A DNA stretch of 64,000 nt from the NCBI RefSeq assembly GCF_021173675.1, contig NZ_JAIHON010000013.1, forward strand, positions 289,390-353,389, given 5' to 3'. Source of the stretch: Streptomyces lincolnensis. GTDB taxonomy: Bacteria > Actinomycetota > Actinomycetes > Streptomycetales > Streptomycetaceae. Numbering within the stretch: position 1 is the stretch's first letter; each line of letters begins with the position of its first letter. The notes under the pieces were generated by a model. That model did no database searches. It saw nothing but the letters and a program-made list of their open reading frames with translations, and had not been told where the DNA came from. A program made the translations under genes and the position numbers. Of this stretch, positions 38,095-47,385 are shown piece after piece.

Positions 38095-39534
38095 ATGACG
38101 GGTCCGGTGCTCGCCGTCGACCAGGGCACGTCCGGCACCAAGGCCCTGGTGATCTGTCCCGAACGCGGCGTCATCGGCAGCGCGCTCGCCGAGGTGCGGC
38201 CCCGCCATCTGCCCGGCGGCCTGGTGGAGGCCGACCCCCGCGAGCTCTACGACTCCGTGGTCGACGCCGGGAGCCGGGCGCTCGCCGAGGCGGGGGAACC
38301 CGTCGCCGCGCTGGGCCTCGCCAACCAGGGCGAGACCGTACTCGCCTGGGACCCCGCCACCGGTCTGCCGCTCACCGACGCCCTCGTCTGGCAGGATCGC
38401 CGAGCGGAAACCGTGTGCGCCGAACTCGCCGATCACGCCGAGGAGTTGCGCCACCTCACCGGCCTGCCGCTCGACCCGTACTTCGCCGCCCCCAAGATGG
38501 CCTGGATACGACGGCACCTGACCGGCGGGGGAACCGTCACCACCAGCGACGCCTGGCTCGTCCACCGCCTCACCGGCGCCTGCGTCACGGACGCGGCGAC
38601 CGCCGGCCGCACCCAGCTCCTCGACCTGGACCGGGCGGCCTGGTCGCCCCGCGCGCGGGAGCTGTACGGGCTGTCCGACGAGCGTCTCCCGGAGGTCGTC
38701 GACAATGCCGCCTTCGTCGGGACGACCACCGTCTTCGGGCCCGAGATCCCGCTCACCGGGCTCGCCGTCGACCAGCAGGCCGCCCTGCTCGCCCAGCGGA
38801 TCACCTCGCCCGGCGGCGCCAAGTGCACCTACGGAACAGGGGCGTTCCTCCTCGCCCACACCGGGGACACACCCCGGCGCGGTACCTCCGGGCTGGTCAG
38901 CTGCGTCGCCTGGCGGCTCGGCGGACGTACCGCCTACTGCCTGGACGGGCAGGTCTACACGGCCGCCTCCGCCGTCCGCTGGCTCACCGACCTCGGCGTC
39001 GTCCGGGGCGCCGCGGACCTCGACACGGTGGGCGGCGCCGTACCGGACAGCGGCGGGGTCACCTTCGTGCCGGCCCTGGCCGGGCTCGCCGCCCCCTGGT
39101 GGCGCGGCGACCTGCGCGGCTCGCTCACCGGACTCGGCCTCGACACGGGTCCCGGGCATGTGGTGCGCGCCCTGTGCGAAGGGCTCGCGGCGCAGGTCGT
39201 GCTGCTCGCCGAGGCCGCCGCGACCGACCTCGGCGCGCCCCTGGACGTGCTGCGCGTCGACGGCGGCCTGACCCGCTCCGCGCTTCTCATGCAGACCCAG
39301 GCCGACCTGCTGCAACGCCCCGTGGAGGTGTCCGCGCTGCCCGACGCCACCGCGCTCGGCGTCGGCGCCCTGGCCCGCCTCGGCGCCGACCCCGGCCTGG
39401 ACCTGGCCGAGGCGCTGCCGGACTGGAAGCCCGCCGCCGTGTACGAGCCGCGCGTTTCGGCCGACGCGGCCGCAGCCCTCCTGGACCGCTTCCGCGCCGC
39501 CGTGGCGACCCTGCTCGACGGGGCGCCCGGGTGA
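38095..39534 (+). CDS. FGGY-family carbohydrate kinase (glycerol-kinase-like)
   Basis: 479 residues. Phosphate loop at the N-terminus: VLAVDQGTSGTKALV (about 5-19); second block LALANQGETVLAWD-like (seen as LGLANQGETVLAWDPATGLP, about 79-98); WQDRRAE (about 108-114); C-terminal signature LDVLRVDGGLTRSALLMQTQ (about 382-401), the FGGY pattern near the ATP site. Closest in style to glycerol kinase, but the family also includes xylulokinase and others. ATG 38095 is chosen because AGGGGAGGG ends five bases before it. The stop overlaps the next gene (GTGA). With the two flavoproteins downstream it suggests a kinase plus dehydrogenase route for a polyol. Confidence 0.85.
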   Translation: MTGPVLAVDQGTSGTKALVICPERGVIGSALAEVRPRHLPGGLVEADPRELYDSVVDAGSRALAEAGEPVAALGLANQGETVLAWDPATGLPLTDALVWQDRRAETVCAELADHAEELRHLTGLPLDPYFAAPKMAWIRRHLTGGGTVTTSDAWLVHRLTGACVTDAATAGRTQLLDLDRAAWSPRARELYGLSDERLPEVVDNAAFVGTTTVFGPEIPLTGLAVDQQAALLAQRITSPGGAKCTYGTGAFLLAHTGDTPRRGTSGLVSCVAWRLGGRTAYCLDGQVYTAASAVRWLTDLGVVRGAADLDTVGGAVPDSGGVTFVPALAGLAAPWWRGDLRGSLTGLGLDTGPGHVVRALCEGLAAQVVLLAEAAATDLGAPLDVLRVDGGLTRSALLMQTQADLLQRPVEVSALPDATALGVGALARLGADPGLDLAEALPDWKPAAVYEPRVSADAAAALLDRFRAAVATLLDGAPG

Positions 39535-40922
39535 CGGTCACCTCGCACGGACCGCTGCCCGCCACGACGTACGACGTGACGGTCGTCGGCGCCGGAGTCG
39601 TCGGCTCGGCCGTCGCCCGCGAACTCTCCCGCCACCCCGGTCTGCGCGTCGCCCTGGTGGAGGCGCAGGACGACGTCGGACAGGGCACCTCGAAGGCCAA
39701 CACCGCGATCCTGCACACCGGTTTCGACGCGGTCCCCGGCTCCCTGGAGGCGCGGCTGGTCCGCGAGGGCGCCCGGCTGCTCGCCGCGTACGCCGCCGAG
39801 TCCGGCATCCCCGTCGAGCCCGTCGGCGCCCTGCTCGTGGCGTGGGACGAGGACCAACACGCCGCGCTGCCCGGCCTGTTGGAGAAGGCCGAGCACAACC
39901 AGTACCCGGACGCCCGGCTGTTGGGTCCCGCCGAGCTGTACGCCCGCGAACCGGCCCTCGGTCCCGGCGCCCTCGGTGCCCTGCACGTGCCCGGGGAGAG
40001 CATCATCTGCCCCTGGACGACGACCCTGGCGTACGCCACCCAGGCGGTGCGGGCCGGCGTCGACCTGCACCTCGACTGCCGGGTGGGCGCGGCCCGTCAC
40101 GAGCAGGGCGTACACCACTTGACGACCTCCCGCGGCACCCTGCGCACCCGCCTGCTGGTCAACGCGGCCGGGCTGCACGCCGACACCCTCGACCGCGCCC
40201 TCGGCCACGACGACTTCACCGTCACCCCGCGCCGGGGACAGCTCCTCGTCTTCGACAAGCCCGCCCGCTCCCTCGTCCGCCACATCCTGCTGCCCGTCCC
40301 CACGGCCCTCGGCAAGGGCGTCCTGGTCGCCCCGACCGTGTACGGCAACGTCCTGCTCGGCCCCACCGCCGAGGACCTCGACGACAAGCGGGACACCGGC
40401 TCGACCGCCGAGGGGCTCGCGCTGCTGCGGGAGCAGGGCGGCCGCATCCTGCCCGCCCTGCTGGAGGAGGAGGTCACCGCCGTCTACGCGGGCCTGCGGG
40501 CCGCCACCGAGCAGGACGACTACCGCATCACCGCCCACCCCGAGGAGGGGTACGTCACGGTGGGCGGCATCCGCTCCACCGGACTGACGGCCTCACTGGC
40601 CATCGCCTCGTACGTCACCGGCCTGCTCCCCGGTCTCGGACCCACCCGGGAACTGGAACCGGTCCGCATGCCCAACCTCGGCGAGACCTTTCCGCGCCCC
40701 TACCAGCGGCCCGAACTCATCGCCGCCGACCCCGAGTACGGCACGCTCGTCTGCCACTGCGAGCGCGTCTCCCGCGGTGAGATCCGCGACGCCCTCGCCG
40801 CCACGATCCCCCCGGCCGGCCTCGACGGCCTGCGCCGCCGCACCCGGGCCCGGGCGGGCCGCTGCCAGGGGTTCTTCTGCGGGGCGGCGGTGCGGGCGCT
40901 GTGGGAAGAGGCCAGGTCATGA
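39531..40922 (+). CDS. GlpA-like FAD-dependent dehydrogenase with C-terminal BFD [2Fe-2S] domain
   Basis: 463 residues, GTG start overlapping the kinase stop. N-terminal Rossmann fold DVTVVGAGVVGSAVARELSR (about 14-33), the DAO/glycerol-3-phosphate dehydrogenase pattern GTSKANTAILHTGFDAVPGS (about 52-71), and LLVNAAGLHADTL (about 206-218). The last 80 residues form a BFD-type iron-sulfur domain with CHC (LVCHCERVSRGEIRDA) and RCQGFFCG, four cysteines for a [2Fe-2S] cluster. This layout is that of the anaerobic-type GlpA or of Firmicutes glycerol-3-phosphate oxidising enzymes. It should oxidise the kinase's phosphorylated product and pass electrons through the Fe-S domain to the downstream flavoprotein. 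Inferred from layout. Confidence 0.85.
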   Translation: MTVTSHGPLPATTYDVTVVGAGVVGSAVARELSRHPGLRVALVEAQDDVGQGTSKANTAILHTGFDAVPGSLEARLVREGARLLAAYAAESGIPVEPVGALLVAWDEDQHAALPGLLEKAEHNQYPDARLLGPAELYAREPALGPGALGALHVPGESIICPWTTTLAYATQAVRAGVDLHLDCRVGAARHEQGVHHLTTSRGTLRTRLLVNAAGLHADTLDRALGHDDFTVTPRRGQLLVFDKPARSLVRHILLPVPTALGKGVLVAPTVYGNVLLGPTAEDLDDKRDTGSTAEGLALLREQGGRILPALLEEEVTAVYAGLRAATEQDDYRITAHPEEGYVTVGGIRSTGLTASLAIASYVTGLLPGLGPTRELEPVRMPNLGETFPRPYQRPELIAADPEYGTLVCHCERVSRGEIRDALAATIPPAGLDGLRRRTRARAGRCQGFFCGAAVRALWEEARS

Positions 40923-42142
40923 CGGCCGTACGCGAGGTCGACGTCCTCGTCGTCGGCGCCGGGCCCGCCGGACTCGCGGCCGCCGCCCGGCTCGCCGCCG
41001 CCGGTGCGGGCCGCGTGGAGGTGCTGGACCGGGAGCAGCGGGCCGGGGGAGTGCCACGGCACTGCGCCCACGGCGGCTTCGGCACATGGTCGCGTCCGCT
41101 GACCGGCCCCGCGTACGCCCGCCTCCTCGCCGCCGGGGCCGAACGGGCCGGTGCCGTCGTGCGCACCGGGGTGACCGCCCTGGACTGGGCGGGGCCCCGG
41201 GCCCTGCACACCGTCGGCCCGCACGGTCCCGGGACGATCGCCGCCCGGGCCGTCGTCCTGGCCACCGGCGCCCGTGAACGGCCGCGCGCCGCACGGCTGG
41301 TGCCCGGCACCCGGCCCGCCGGGGTGTACACCACGGGCGAACTGCAGCAGGCGGTCCACCTGTACGGACAGCACGTCGGCGCCCGGGCGGTGGTGGTCGG
41401 CGCGGAGGACGTCTCCTACGCCGCCGCCGACACCGTACGGACCGCAGGAGCCCAGGTCGTCGCGCTGGTCACGGACCTGCCCCGGGCCCAGACCGCACCC
41501 GCCCGCGCCCTCGACTCCCGTCTGCGGCACGGCGTTCCGCTGCTGACCGACACCACCGTGGCCGAACTCCTGGGCCACGGACGGCTGTCGGGCGTGCGCG
41601 TGCGGCACCGCGACGGCAGGACGGCGGTACTGCCCTGCGACACCGTCGTGTTCACCGGCGACTTCGTGCCCGACCACGAACTGGCCCGGCGCGGCGGGCT
41701 GACCCTCGATGCCGGAACCCGCGGCCCGGCCGTCGACGGCTCGCTGCGCACCTCGCGGCCGGGCGTGTTCGCCGCCGGCAGCGTCCTGCACGCCGTGGAG
41801 AGCGCGGCTACCGCGGCCCGGGAGGGCGCCCACGTGGCGAGCGCCGTGCTGGACACGCTCGCCGGAACCTGGTGGCCCGACGGCGTCCCCCTGGTCGTCG
41901 ACCCGCCCCTGCGCTGGATCGCTCCGAACCGTGTCGTCCCGGCCGACAGCCTGCCGTACGTCCTGCGGACCACGGCCTTCCTGTCCGGGGCCGTCGCCGA
42001 GGTCACCCAGGACGGCCGGCCCCTGCACCGTGAACGGATCGGGGCGGCGGTACCGAACCGCACGCTCCGGCTGACGGCACGCTGGACCTCCCGCGTCGAC
42101 CCGGAGGGCGGGCCGGTGCGGGTGGGGCTCACAGGTCGGTGA
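40919..42142 (+). CDS. NAD(P)/FAD-dependent oxidoreductase, partner of the GlpA-like enzyme
   Basis: 407 residues, ATG overlapping the upstream stop (ATGA). Two dinucleotide folds: VDVLVVGAGPAGLAAAARLA (about 8-27) for FAD and VGARAVVVGAEDVSYAAADT (about 143-162) for NAD(P), with ATGARERPRAARLVPG (about 117-132) and the late FAD block PGVFAAGSVLHAVESAATAA (about 280-299). Similar pairs (a GlpA-like protein plus a small pyridine-nucleotide flavoprotein) are known next to glpK in Firmicutes; finding one in an actinomycete is less common. The 3' end overlaps the convergent enoyl-CoA hydratase gene by 14 bases. Confidence 0.83.
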   Translation: MTAVREVDVLVVGAGPAGLAAAARLAAAGAGRVEVLDREQRAGGVPRHCAHGGFGTWSRPLTGPAYARLLAAGAERAGAVVRTGVTALDWAGPRALHTVGPHGPGTIAARAVVLATGARERPRAARLVPGTRPAGVYTTGELQQAVHLYGQHVGARAVVVGAEDVSYAAADTVRTAGAQVVALVTDLPRAQTAPARALDSRLRHGVPLLTDTTVAELLGHGRLSGVRVRHRDGRTAVLPCDTVVFTGDFVPDHELARRGGLTLDAGTRGPAVDGSLRTSRPGVFAAGSVLHAVESAATAAREGAHVASAVLDTLAGTWWPDGVPLVVDPPLRWIAPNRVVPADSLPYVLRTTAFLSGAVAEVTQDGRPLHRERIGAAVPNRTLRLTARWTSRVDPEGGPVRVGLTGR

Positions 42143-42893
42143 AGGATCCGTGCCGTCCCGCACCCGAGGCGAACCGCGCGGCACCCTCCAGACCCTCCGC
42201 CAACACGTCCATGCCGTACCGGAGTTCGCCCCGCATGGCGGCCGTCTCGTCCAGGCCCTCCTGGTCCAGGACGGAGGCCCGGTCGCCGCGCAGACAGGCC
42301 TGCGGGAAGCGGGCGATCTCCGCGGCGAGCCGCTCCGCCTCGGCGCGGGCGGTGCCGGGGGCGACGAGACGGTTGGCCAGGCCCATCGCGTAGGCCTCCG
42401 GGGCCGGTACCGGCCGTCCCGTGAGGATCATGTCCAGCGCGCGGCTCGTGCCGATCAGCCGGGGCAGCCGTACCGTACCGCCGTCGATCAGGGGGACGCC
42501 CCAGCGGCGGCAGAACACCCCGAAGACCGCGTCCTCCTCGGCGACCCGCAGATCGCACCAGAGCGCCAGCTCCAGGCCGCCGGCCACGGCGTGCCCCGCG
42601 ACCGCGGCGATCACCGGCTTGGACAGCCGCAGCCGGGTCGGCCCCATCGGGCCGTCACCGTCCTCCGCGACCCGGTTGCCGCGCTCGCTGCCCAGCGCCT
42701 TGAGGTCCGCGCCCGCGCAGAACGTGCCGCCCTCACCCCACAGGACCGCCACCCGGGCCTCCTCGTCGGCCTCGAACCGGCGGAAGGCGGCGGTGAGTTC
42801 GGCGGCGGTGGGGCCGTCCACCGCGTTGCGGACGGCGGGGCGGGAGAGGACGACCGTGGTGACGTGACCCTCGTGTTCGGTGCGGACCGGCAT
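42129..42893 (-). CDS. Enoyl-CoA hydratase/isomerase family protein
   Basis: 254 residues, the standard crotonase length. Oxyanion loop blocks: GEGGTFCAGADLKALG (about 53-68) and IAAVAGHAVAGGLELALWCD (about 94-113); ECH glutamates are absent or shifted (the second position reads LPRLIGTSRALDMILTGR), so a hydratase, isomerase or thioesterase role cannot be told apart. AAAGGGG precedes ATG 42893. Single gene between convergent operon on the left and a membrane protein on the right. Acts on acyl-CoA; substrate unknown. Confidence 0.87.
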   Translation of the reverse strand: MPVRTEHEGHVTTVVLSRPAVRNAVDGPTAAELTAAFRRFEADEEARVAVLWGEGGTFCAGADLKALGSERGNRVAEDGDGPMGPTRLRLSKPVIAAVAGHAVAGGLELALWCDLRVAEEDAVFGVFCRRWGVPLIDGGTVRLPRLIGTSRALDMILTGRPVPAPEAYAMGLANRLVAPGTARAEAERLAAEIARFPQACLRGDRASVLDQEGLDETAAMRGELRYGMDVLAEGLEGAARFASGAGRHGSFTDL

Positions 42894-42951
42894 GGCGGAG
42901 CCCCTTTCGGCGGGTCGGGTCCGCCAGATTACCCGCGGGTCGGGGCCGCGT

Positions 42952-44016
42952 TCAGATGACCTTCATCCGTACCAGCGCGCCCAGCGTCAACGCCCCCGGC
43001 AGCAGCGGCAGCCAGACGGTGATGATCCGGAACGCCAGCACCACGGCCGTCGCCACGGCTGCCGGGCCGCCCGCCGCCACCAGCGCCACGACGAGCGCCG
43101 CCTCGACGGAGCCGATGCCGCCCGGGGTGGGGATCAGCGCGACCGCCACCGTCGCCGCCAGATACGCGACCGCCATGTGCGCGGGCGGCACCGGCAGGCT
43201 CAACGCCTGCCCCACGGCGACCAGTACGGAGGCCTGGAGCGCGGGGAAGGCGAGCGAGCCGCCCCACAGGGCGAGCGCCCGGGCCGGACGGGTGTGCACC
43301 TCGCGCGCCTCGCCGAGGGCGGTGCGCAGGAAGGAGACGGCGGCCGTCCGCAGCCGCCGTACCGACGCCAGCACGACCGCCGCGACGACCAGGACCGCGC
43401 CGACGGCCAGCAGGAGCGGGCCCGCGGCGTTCTCCGGGAGTAGCGCGGAGAGCCGTAGCGCGTCCGGGAAGGCGATCAGCAGCACGGCCAGCAGACCCAC
43501 CCGGCCCACCGTCTCGGCCAGCAGGTACAGCGCGAGCGCGGCGGAGGAGCGGGCCAGCGGCAGCCCGCACACCGTCATGAAGCGCAGATTGACCGCGCTC
43601 GCGCCGAGGCCGGTGGGCAGCAGGTGGTTGGCCGCGCCGGCCGCGAACTGCGTGGCCAGCAAACGGCGTTTGGGCAGCGCCTCGACCACGGCGCCCTGCC
43701 GTGTGCAGGAGGCGGCCACCCAGGTCAGGCAGGTGGCGCCGACGGCGGCCAGCAGCCAGGGCAGCTCCGCCGTGCGCAGATGACGGAAGCCCTCGGCGAG
43801 CACGGAGCGGTGCTGCACGGCCACGACGGAGACCAGCAGGAGCGGCAGCAGGCACAGGATCTGCCTCAGGCGGCGGGCCGGGACGCGTCGGGGGAGTCGT
43901 CCCGGGGAGACACGGGTGCTTTCGGGGAGTTGTACCGCAGTCACATCGGGACAGGGTCCCCATGCCGTGCCAACTGCGGGTTGCGTCACCGGAGACGGAG
44001 GCTTACGTGCGGTCAT
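42952..44016 (-). CDS. Integral membrane protein of the lysylphosphatidylglycerol synthase/UPF0104 family
   Basis: 354 residues from ATG 44016 with AAGGA five bases upstream. N-terminal 45 residues soluble, then about eight membrane helices. Family blocks: QFAAGAANHLLPTGLGASAV (about 135-154; canonical 'NxLLPAGxGxxxxR') and AVALIPTPGGIGSVEAALV (about 291-309; canonical 'PxPGGxGxxE'). These flippase-like domains are found alone or fused to aminoacyl-phosphatidylglycerol synthases; here no synthase domain is fused, so it probably moves or modifies an unknown lipid. Divergent from the SoxR-controlled ABC transporter. Confidence 0.85.
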   Translation of the reverse strand: MTARKPPSPVTQPAVGTAWGPCPDVTAVQLPESTRVSPGRLPRRVPARRLRQILCLLPLLLVSVVAVQHRSVLAEGFRHLRTAELPWLLAAVGATCLTWVAASCTRQGAVVEALPKRRLLATQFAAGAANHLLPTGLGASAVNLRFMTVCGLPLARSSAALALYLLAETVGRVGLLAVLLIAFPDALRLSALLPENAAGPLLLAVGAVLVVAAVVLASVRRLRTAAVSFLRTALGEAREVHTRPARALALWGGSLAFPALQASVLVAVGQALSLPVPPAHMAVAYLAATVAVALIPTPGGIGSVEAALVVALVAAGGPAAVATAVVLAFRIITVWLPLLPGALTLGALVRMKVI

Positions 44017-44167
44017 CGAGTCCTTCGGGAAATCCTTCTGGCGGGGAGACGGCACACGGGGAACGGACGTGCCGGATGCCATTGTGCGGGGAATCGCGGT
44101 GTATGGGGGAGGTGCTGTGTGGGGGGTCACTGTGTGAGTGGCCACTCTTCGCGCCACTCTTCGCGGC

Positions 44168-44198
44168 TTGACCTCAAGAATGCTTGAGGTTCTAACGT
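44168..44198 (+). promoter_or_regulatory. SoxR box in a MerR-type promoter
   Basis: TTGACC (-35, 44168-44173), then the inverted repeat ACCTCAAG-AATG-CTTGAGGT (44171-44190), then TAACGT (-10, 44193-44198). The -35/-10 gap is 19 bases, the long spacer that MerR-family activators need, and CCTCAAG...CTTGAGG is the known SoxR recognition sequence. The expected transcription start (about 44204-44206) coincides with the ATG of the ABC transporter, so the message would be leaderless. Confidence 0.88.
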
Positions 44199-44205
44199 CG
44201 TCGTC

Positions 44206-46134
44206 ATGAGCATGGAGACCACAGCCTGGACGCAGCTCCAGAGCGTCATGAGCGCCCAGCAGGAGCGCCGCCCCCTCGCCCGTGCCACGCTGCGCCGCAT
44301 CGGCACGTTCGCCCGCCCGCACCACCGCCGGATCGCCCGTTTCGTGGCGCTCGGGGTGCTCACCGCACTCCTCGCCGTCGCCACCCCCGTCCTCGCCGGC
44401 CGCGTCGTCAACACGATCGTGTCGGGCGGTGACGAGGGCACGGTCGTCCGGCTCGCCCTGCTCATCGCCCTGATCGCGGTCGCGGAGGCGGCGCTCGGCA
44501 TCCTCGGCCGGCGGCTGTCGGCGACGCTCGGGGAGGGGCTCATCCTCGATCTGCGGACGGCTGTGTTCGATCATGTGCAGCGCATGCCGGTCGCGTTCTT
44601 CACACGCACTCGTACGGGCGCGCTGGTCTCCCGACTCAACAACGACGTCATCGGCGCCCAGCGCGCCTTCAGCAACACCCTCTCCGGAGTCGTGAGCAAC
44701 CTGGTCACGCTGCTGCTCACCCTCGCCGTGATGCTGACCCTGTCCTGGCAGATCACTTTGCTCGCCCTGGTGCTGCTGCCGGTGTTCGTGATCCCGGCCC
44801 GCCGCATGGGCCGCCGGATGGCCGCCATGCAGCGGGAGGCGGCGGCGCTGAACGCGGCCATGGGCACCCGGATGACCGAGCGCTTCTCCGCCCCCGGCGC
44901 CACCCTGGTCAAGCTCTTCGGCCGGCCCGAGGAGGAGTCCGCGGAGTTCGCGGACCGCGCCGGCCGCGTCCGGGACATCGGTGTGAAGACCGCCATGGCC
45001 CAGTCCGTGTTCATCACGGCCCTCACCCTGGTCTCGGCCCTGGCCCTGGCGCTGGTCTACGGCCTCGGCGGCTGGTTCGCCCTGCGCGGCACCCTCGACC
45101 CGGGAGCCGTCGTGGCCCTCGCCCTGCTGCTGACCCGCCTGTACGCGCCGCTCACCGCACTCGCCGGCGCCCGCGTCGAGGTGATGAGCGCCCTCGTCAG
45201 CTTCGAGCGCGTCTTCGAGGTGCTCGACCTCAAGCCCCTGATCGAGGACAAACCGGACGCCCGAGAGGTGCCCGACGGCCCGGTCGCCGTCGAGTTCGAC
45301 CACGTCCGCTTCGGCTACCCGTCCGCCGACAAGGTCTCCCTCGCCTCCCTGGAGGAGGTCGCCGCCCTCGACACCCGCGGCGGCACCGAGGTCCTGCACG
45401 GCATCTCCTTCCGCGCCGAACCCGGCCAGACCGTCGCCCTCGTCGGCTCCTCCGGCGCCGGCAAGTCGACGGTGGCCCAGCTGCTGCCGCGCCTGTACGA
45501 CGTCGACGAGGGCGCCGTACGCGTCGGCGGCGTCGACGTCCGCGACCTGAGCGCCGGCTCGCTGCGCGGCACCCTCGGCATGGTCACCCAGGACGGCCAC
45601 CTCTTCCACGACACCGTCCGCGCCAACCTCCTCCTCGCCCGGCCCGCCGCGACCGAGGAGGAGGTCTGGGACGCCCTGCGCCGCTCCCGCCTGGACGACC
45701 TGGTCCGGTCCCTGCCCGACGGCCTCGACACGGTCGTCGGCGAGCGCGGCTACCGGCTCTCCGGCGGCGAACGCCAGCGCATGACCATCGCCCGCCTCCT
45801 CCTGGCCCGCCAGCGCGTCGTCATCCTCGACGAGGCCACCGCCCACCTGGACAACACCTCGGAGGCCGCAGTCCAGGAAGCCCTCGCCGAGGCCCTGGAG
45901 GGCAGGACGGCCGTCGTCATCGCCCACCGCCTCTCCACCATCCGCGGCGCCGACCAGATCCTGGTCGTGGAGTCCGGCCACATCGTGGAACGCGGCACCC
46001 ACGAGGAGCTCCTCGCCGCCGACGGCCGCTACGCCGAACTCCACCGGACCCAGTTCGCCCGCGCCCCGCAGGCACAGGCGCAGGACGCCGCCGTGGCGGC
46101 GAACGGGACGCACCGGGTCACCATCCCCACGTAG
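44206..46134 (+). CDS. ABC multidrug exporter (fused permease-ATPase), SoxR-controlled
   Basis: 642 residues, an ABC half-transporter with an N-terminal six-helix permease (about 40-330) and ATPase domain. Walker A GSSGAGKST (about 413-421), Q-loop TQDGHLF, signature LSGGERQR (about 520-527), Walker B VVILDEAT (about 541-548), H-loop IAHRLST. Homodimer exporter of MsbA/LmrA type. The promoter is a SoxR box ending at the start codon, so expression should respond to redox-cycling compounds such as actinorhodin-like quinones, consistent with the known small SoxR regulons in Streptomyces that include transporters. The soxR gene is not in this window. A later ATG at 44212 is possible. Confidence 0.92.
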   Translation: MSMETTAWTQLQSVMSAQQERRPLARATLRRIGTFARPHHRRIARFVALGVLTALLAVATPVLAGRVVNTIVSGGDEGTVVRLALLIALIAVAEAALGILGRRLSATLGEGLILDLRTAVFDHVQRMPVAFFTRTRTGALVSRLNNDVIGAQRAFSNTLSGVVSNLVTLLLTLAVMLTLSWQITLLALVLLPVFVIPARRMGRRMAAMQREAAALNAAMGTRMTERFSAPGATLVKLFGRPEEESAEFADRAGRVRDIGVKTAMAQSVFITALTLVSALALALVYGLGGWFALRGTLDPGAVVALALLLTRLYAPLTALAGARVEVMSALVSFERVFEVLDLKPLIEDKPDAREVPDGPVAVEFDHVRFGYPSADKVSLASLEEVAALDTRGGTEVLHGISFRAEPGQTVALVGSSGAGKSTVAQLLPRLYDVDEGAVRVGGVDVRDLSAGSLRGTLGMVTQDGHLFHDTVRANLLLARPAATEEEVWDALRRSRLDDLVRSLPDGLDTVVGERGYRLSGGERQRMTIARLLLARQRVVILDEATAHLDNTSEAAVQEALAEALEGRTAVVIAHRLSTIRGADQILVVESGHIVERGTHEELLAADGRYAELHRTQFARAPQAQAQDAAVAANGTHRVTIPT

Positions 46135-46167
46135 GGGTTCCGGCAGGGCTTCACCGCCGGGCACCTT

Positions 46168-47385
46168 TCAGGGGACGAGCTGCTCCTGATGCCCGCCGCG
46201 CCACTCGGTGAGCAGGACGGTGGCGTCGTCCTCCAGCGTGCCGTCGTGATGGTCCAGTACGGCTGCCATCAGGCGGCGCAGGGTCTCGTGGAGGGTGTGT
46301 CCGCCGGAGTGCTGACGGCGGACGAAGTCGATGAACCGGTCCCGGCCGAACCGCCTGCCGCGGGCGTCGCGCGCCTCGACGACGCCGTCGGTGTACATCA
46401 ACAGGCGGTCGCCGGGCTGGAGTTGCTCGGTCCGCTGGTGCACGGGGAGTCCGAGGGCCGCGCCCATCGGGCCGGCCGGGGGACAGGTCAGTTCGGTGGT
46501 CCACCGGTTGTCGCGCAGCAGGATCGGCAGCGGGTGACCTCGGTTGGTCCACGTCAGCCGGCCGGTCGCGAGGTCCAGTTCGGCCAGGATGCCCGTGACG
46601 TAGCGGCTCGTGCCGAACTGCTCGACCAGGGTCTCCTCCACCTGCCGGCCGGTGCCGACGAGGGACGCCCCTTGGCGGCGGGCGTTGCGGCAGGCGGCGA
46701 CGGCGACGTTGGCGGTGATCCCGGCCGTGGTGTCGTGTCCCATGGCGTCGAAGACCGCCAGGCGGAGCGTGCGGTCGGCCACGGCGTAGTCGAAGGCGTC
46801 ACCGCCGAACTGGTAGGCGGGCTCCATCACGGCTCCCACGGTCGCGTCGTGCCCGGCGAAGGCGTTCGGCGGTGTGAGGTTCCACTGCATCTCCGCGGCC
46901 ACGTTCATCGGCTCGGTGCGCACCAGGCGGGCGAAGGAGTCGCTGAAGGACCGCTTGCTCAGCAGCAACAGGGCGGTCATCGACGCCAGTTCGCGCAGTG
47001 CCCGACGTGTGGGTTCGTCGTCGCCGTCGGTGTCCGCCCGCAGCACACCCAGCCGTTCCACGCCGTCCGTGATGGCCACCCACCACCGGCGACGGTCCCG
47101 GGAACCGCCGGTCCGCTCCTGTTCGTTGATCAGGTCCACCCGCTGGTAGGCCTGGCCGGGCAGGCTGCCCTGGACGGTGTACTCCTGCCCGCCGCCACCG
47201 GCGTCCGGTCCCGTGCCGGTGAGCCGGCGCAGCACCGTCTCACGGATGTCCACGACGAGCACGGCCGTGTCGTGCATCCCGGCCGCGGCGGCGTGCCGGG
47301 CGATCAGGTCCGGAAGTTGCTCAAGGGTGACCGTGTGGCTGGCCTGCATCAGCCGTATCAGCGACGCTGCGGCACCCTCCGCCAC
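46168..47385 (-). CDS. PP2C-type SpoIIE-family phosphatase
   Basis: 405 residues from GTG 47385 with AAGGAGG eight bases upstream. The N-terminal half (about 1-180) is a sensory region without a recognisable name; the C-terminal half is a SpoIIE/PP2C domain: EPAYQFGGDAFDYAV (about 190-204, metal-binding GGD), LAVFDAMGHDTTAGITANVA (about 210-229; the DxMGHD motif), DLATGRLTWTNRGHPLPILL (about 275-294), LLMYTDGVVEARD (about 328-340), and GTLEDDATVLLTEW near the end. Dephosphorylates Ser/Thr, typically of anti-anti-sigma proteins; no partner is adjacent. Overproduced in Streptomyces genomes generally. Target unknown. Confidence 0.9.
   Translation of the reverse strand: MAEGAAASLIRLMQASHTVTLEQLPDLIARHAAAAGMHDTAVLVVDIRETVLRRLTGTGPDAGGGGQEYTVQGSLPGQAYQRVDLINEQERTGGSRDRRRWWVAITDGVERLGVLRADTDGDDEPTRRALRELASMTALLLLSKRSFSDSFARLVRTEPMNVAAEMQWNLTPPNAFAGHDATVGAVMEPAYQFGGDAFDYAVADRTLRLAVFDAMGHDTTAGITANVAVAACRNARRQGASLVGTGRQVEETLVEQFGTSRYVTGILAELDLATGRLTWTNRGHPLPILLRDNRWTTELTCPPAGPMGAALGLPVHQRTEQLQPGDRLLMYTDGVVEARDARGRRFGRDRFIDFVRRQHSGGHTLHETLRRLMAAVLDHHDGTLEDDATVLLTEWRGGHQEQLVP

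Noticed and set aside
42952..46164. A 1070-residue minus-strand frame spanning the ABC transporter
   Set aside because: Only its last 354 residues are a real membrane protein; the rest is an antisense frame of the ABC gene and crosses the SoxR promoter.
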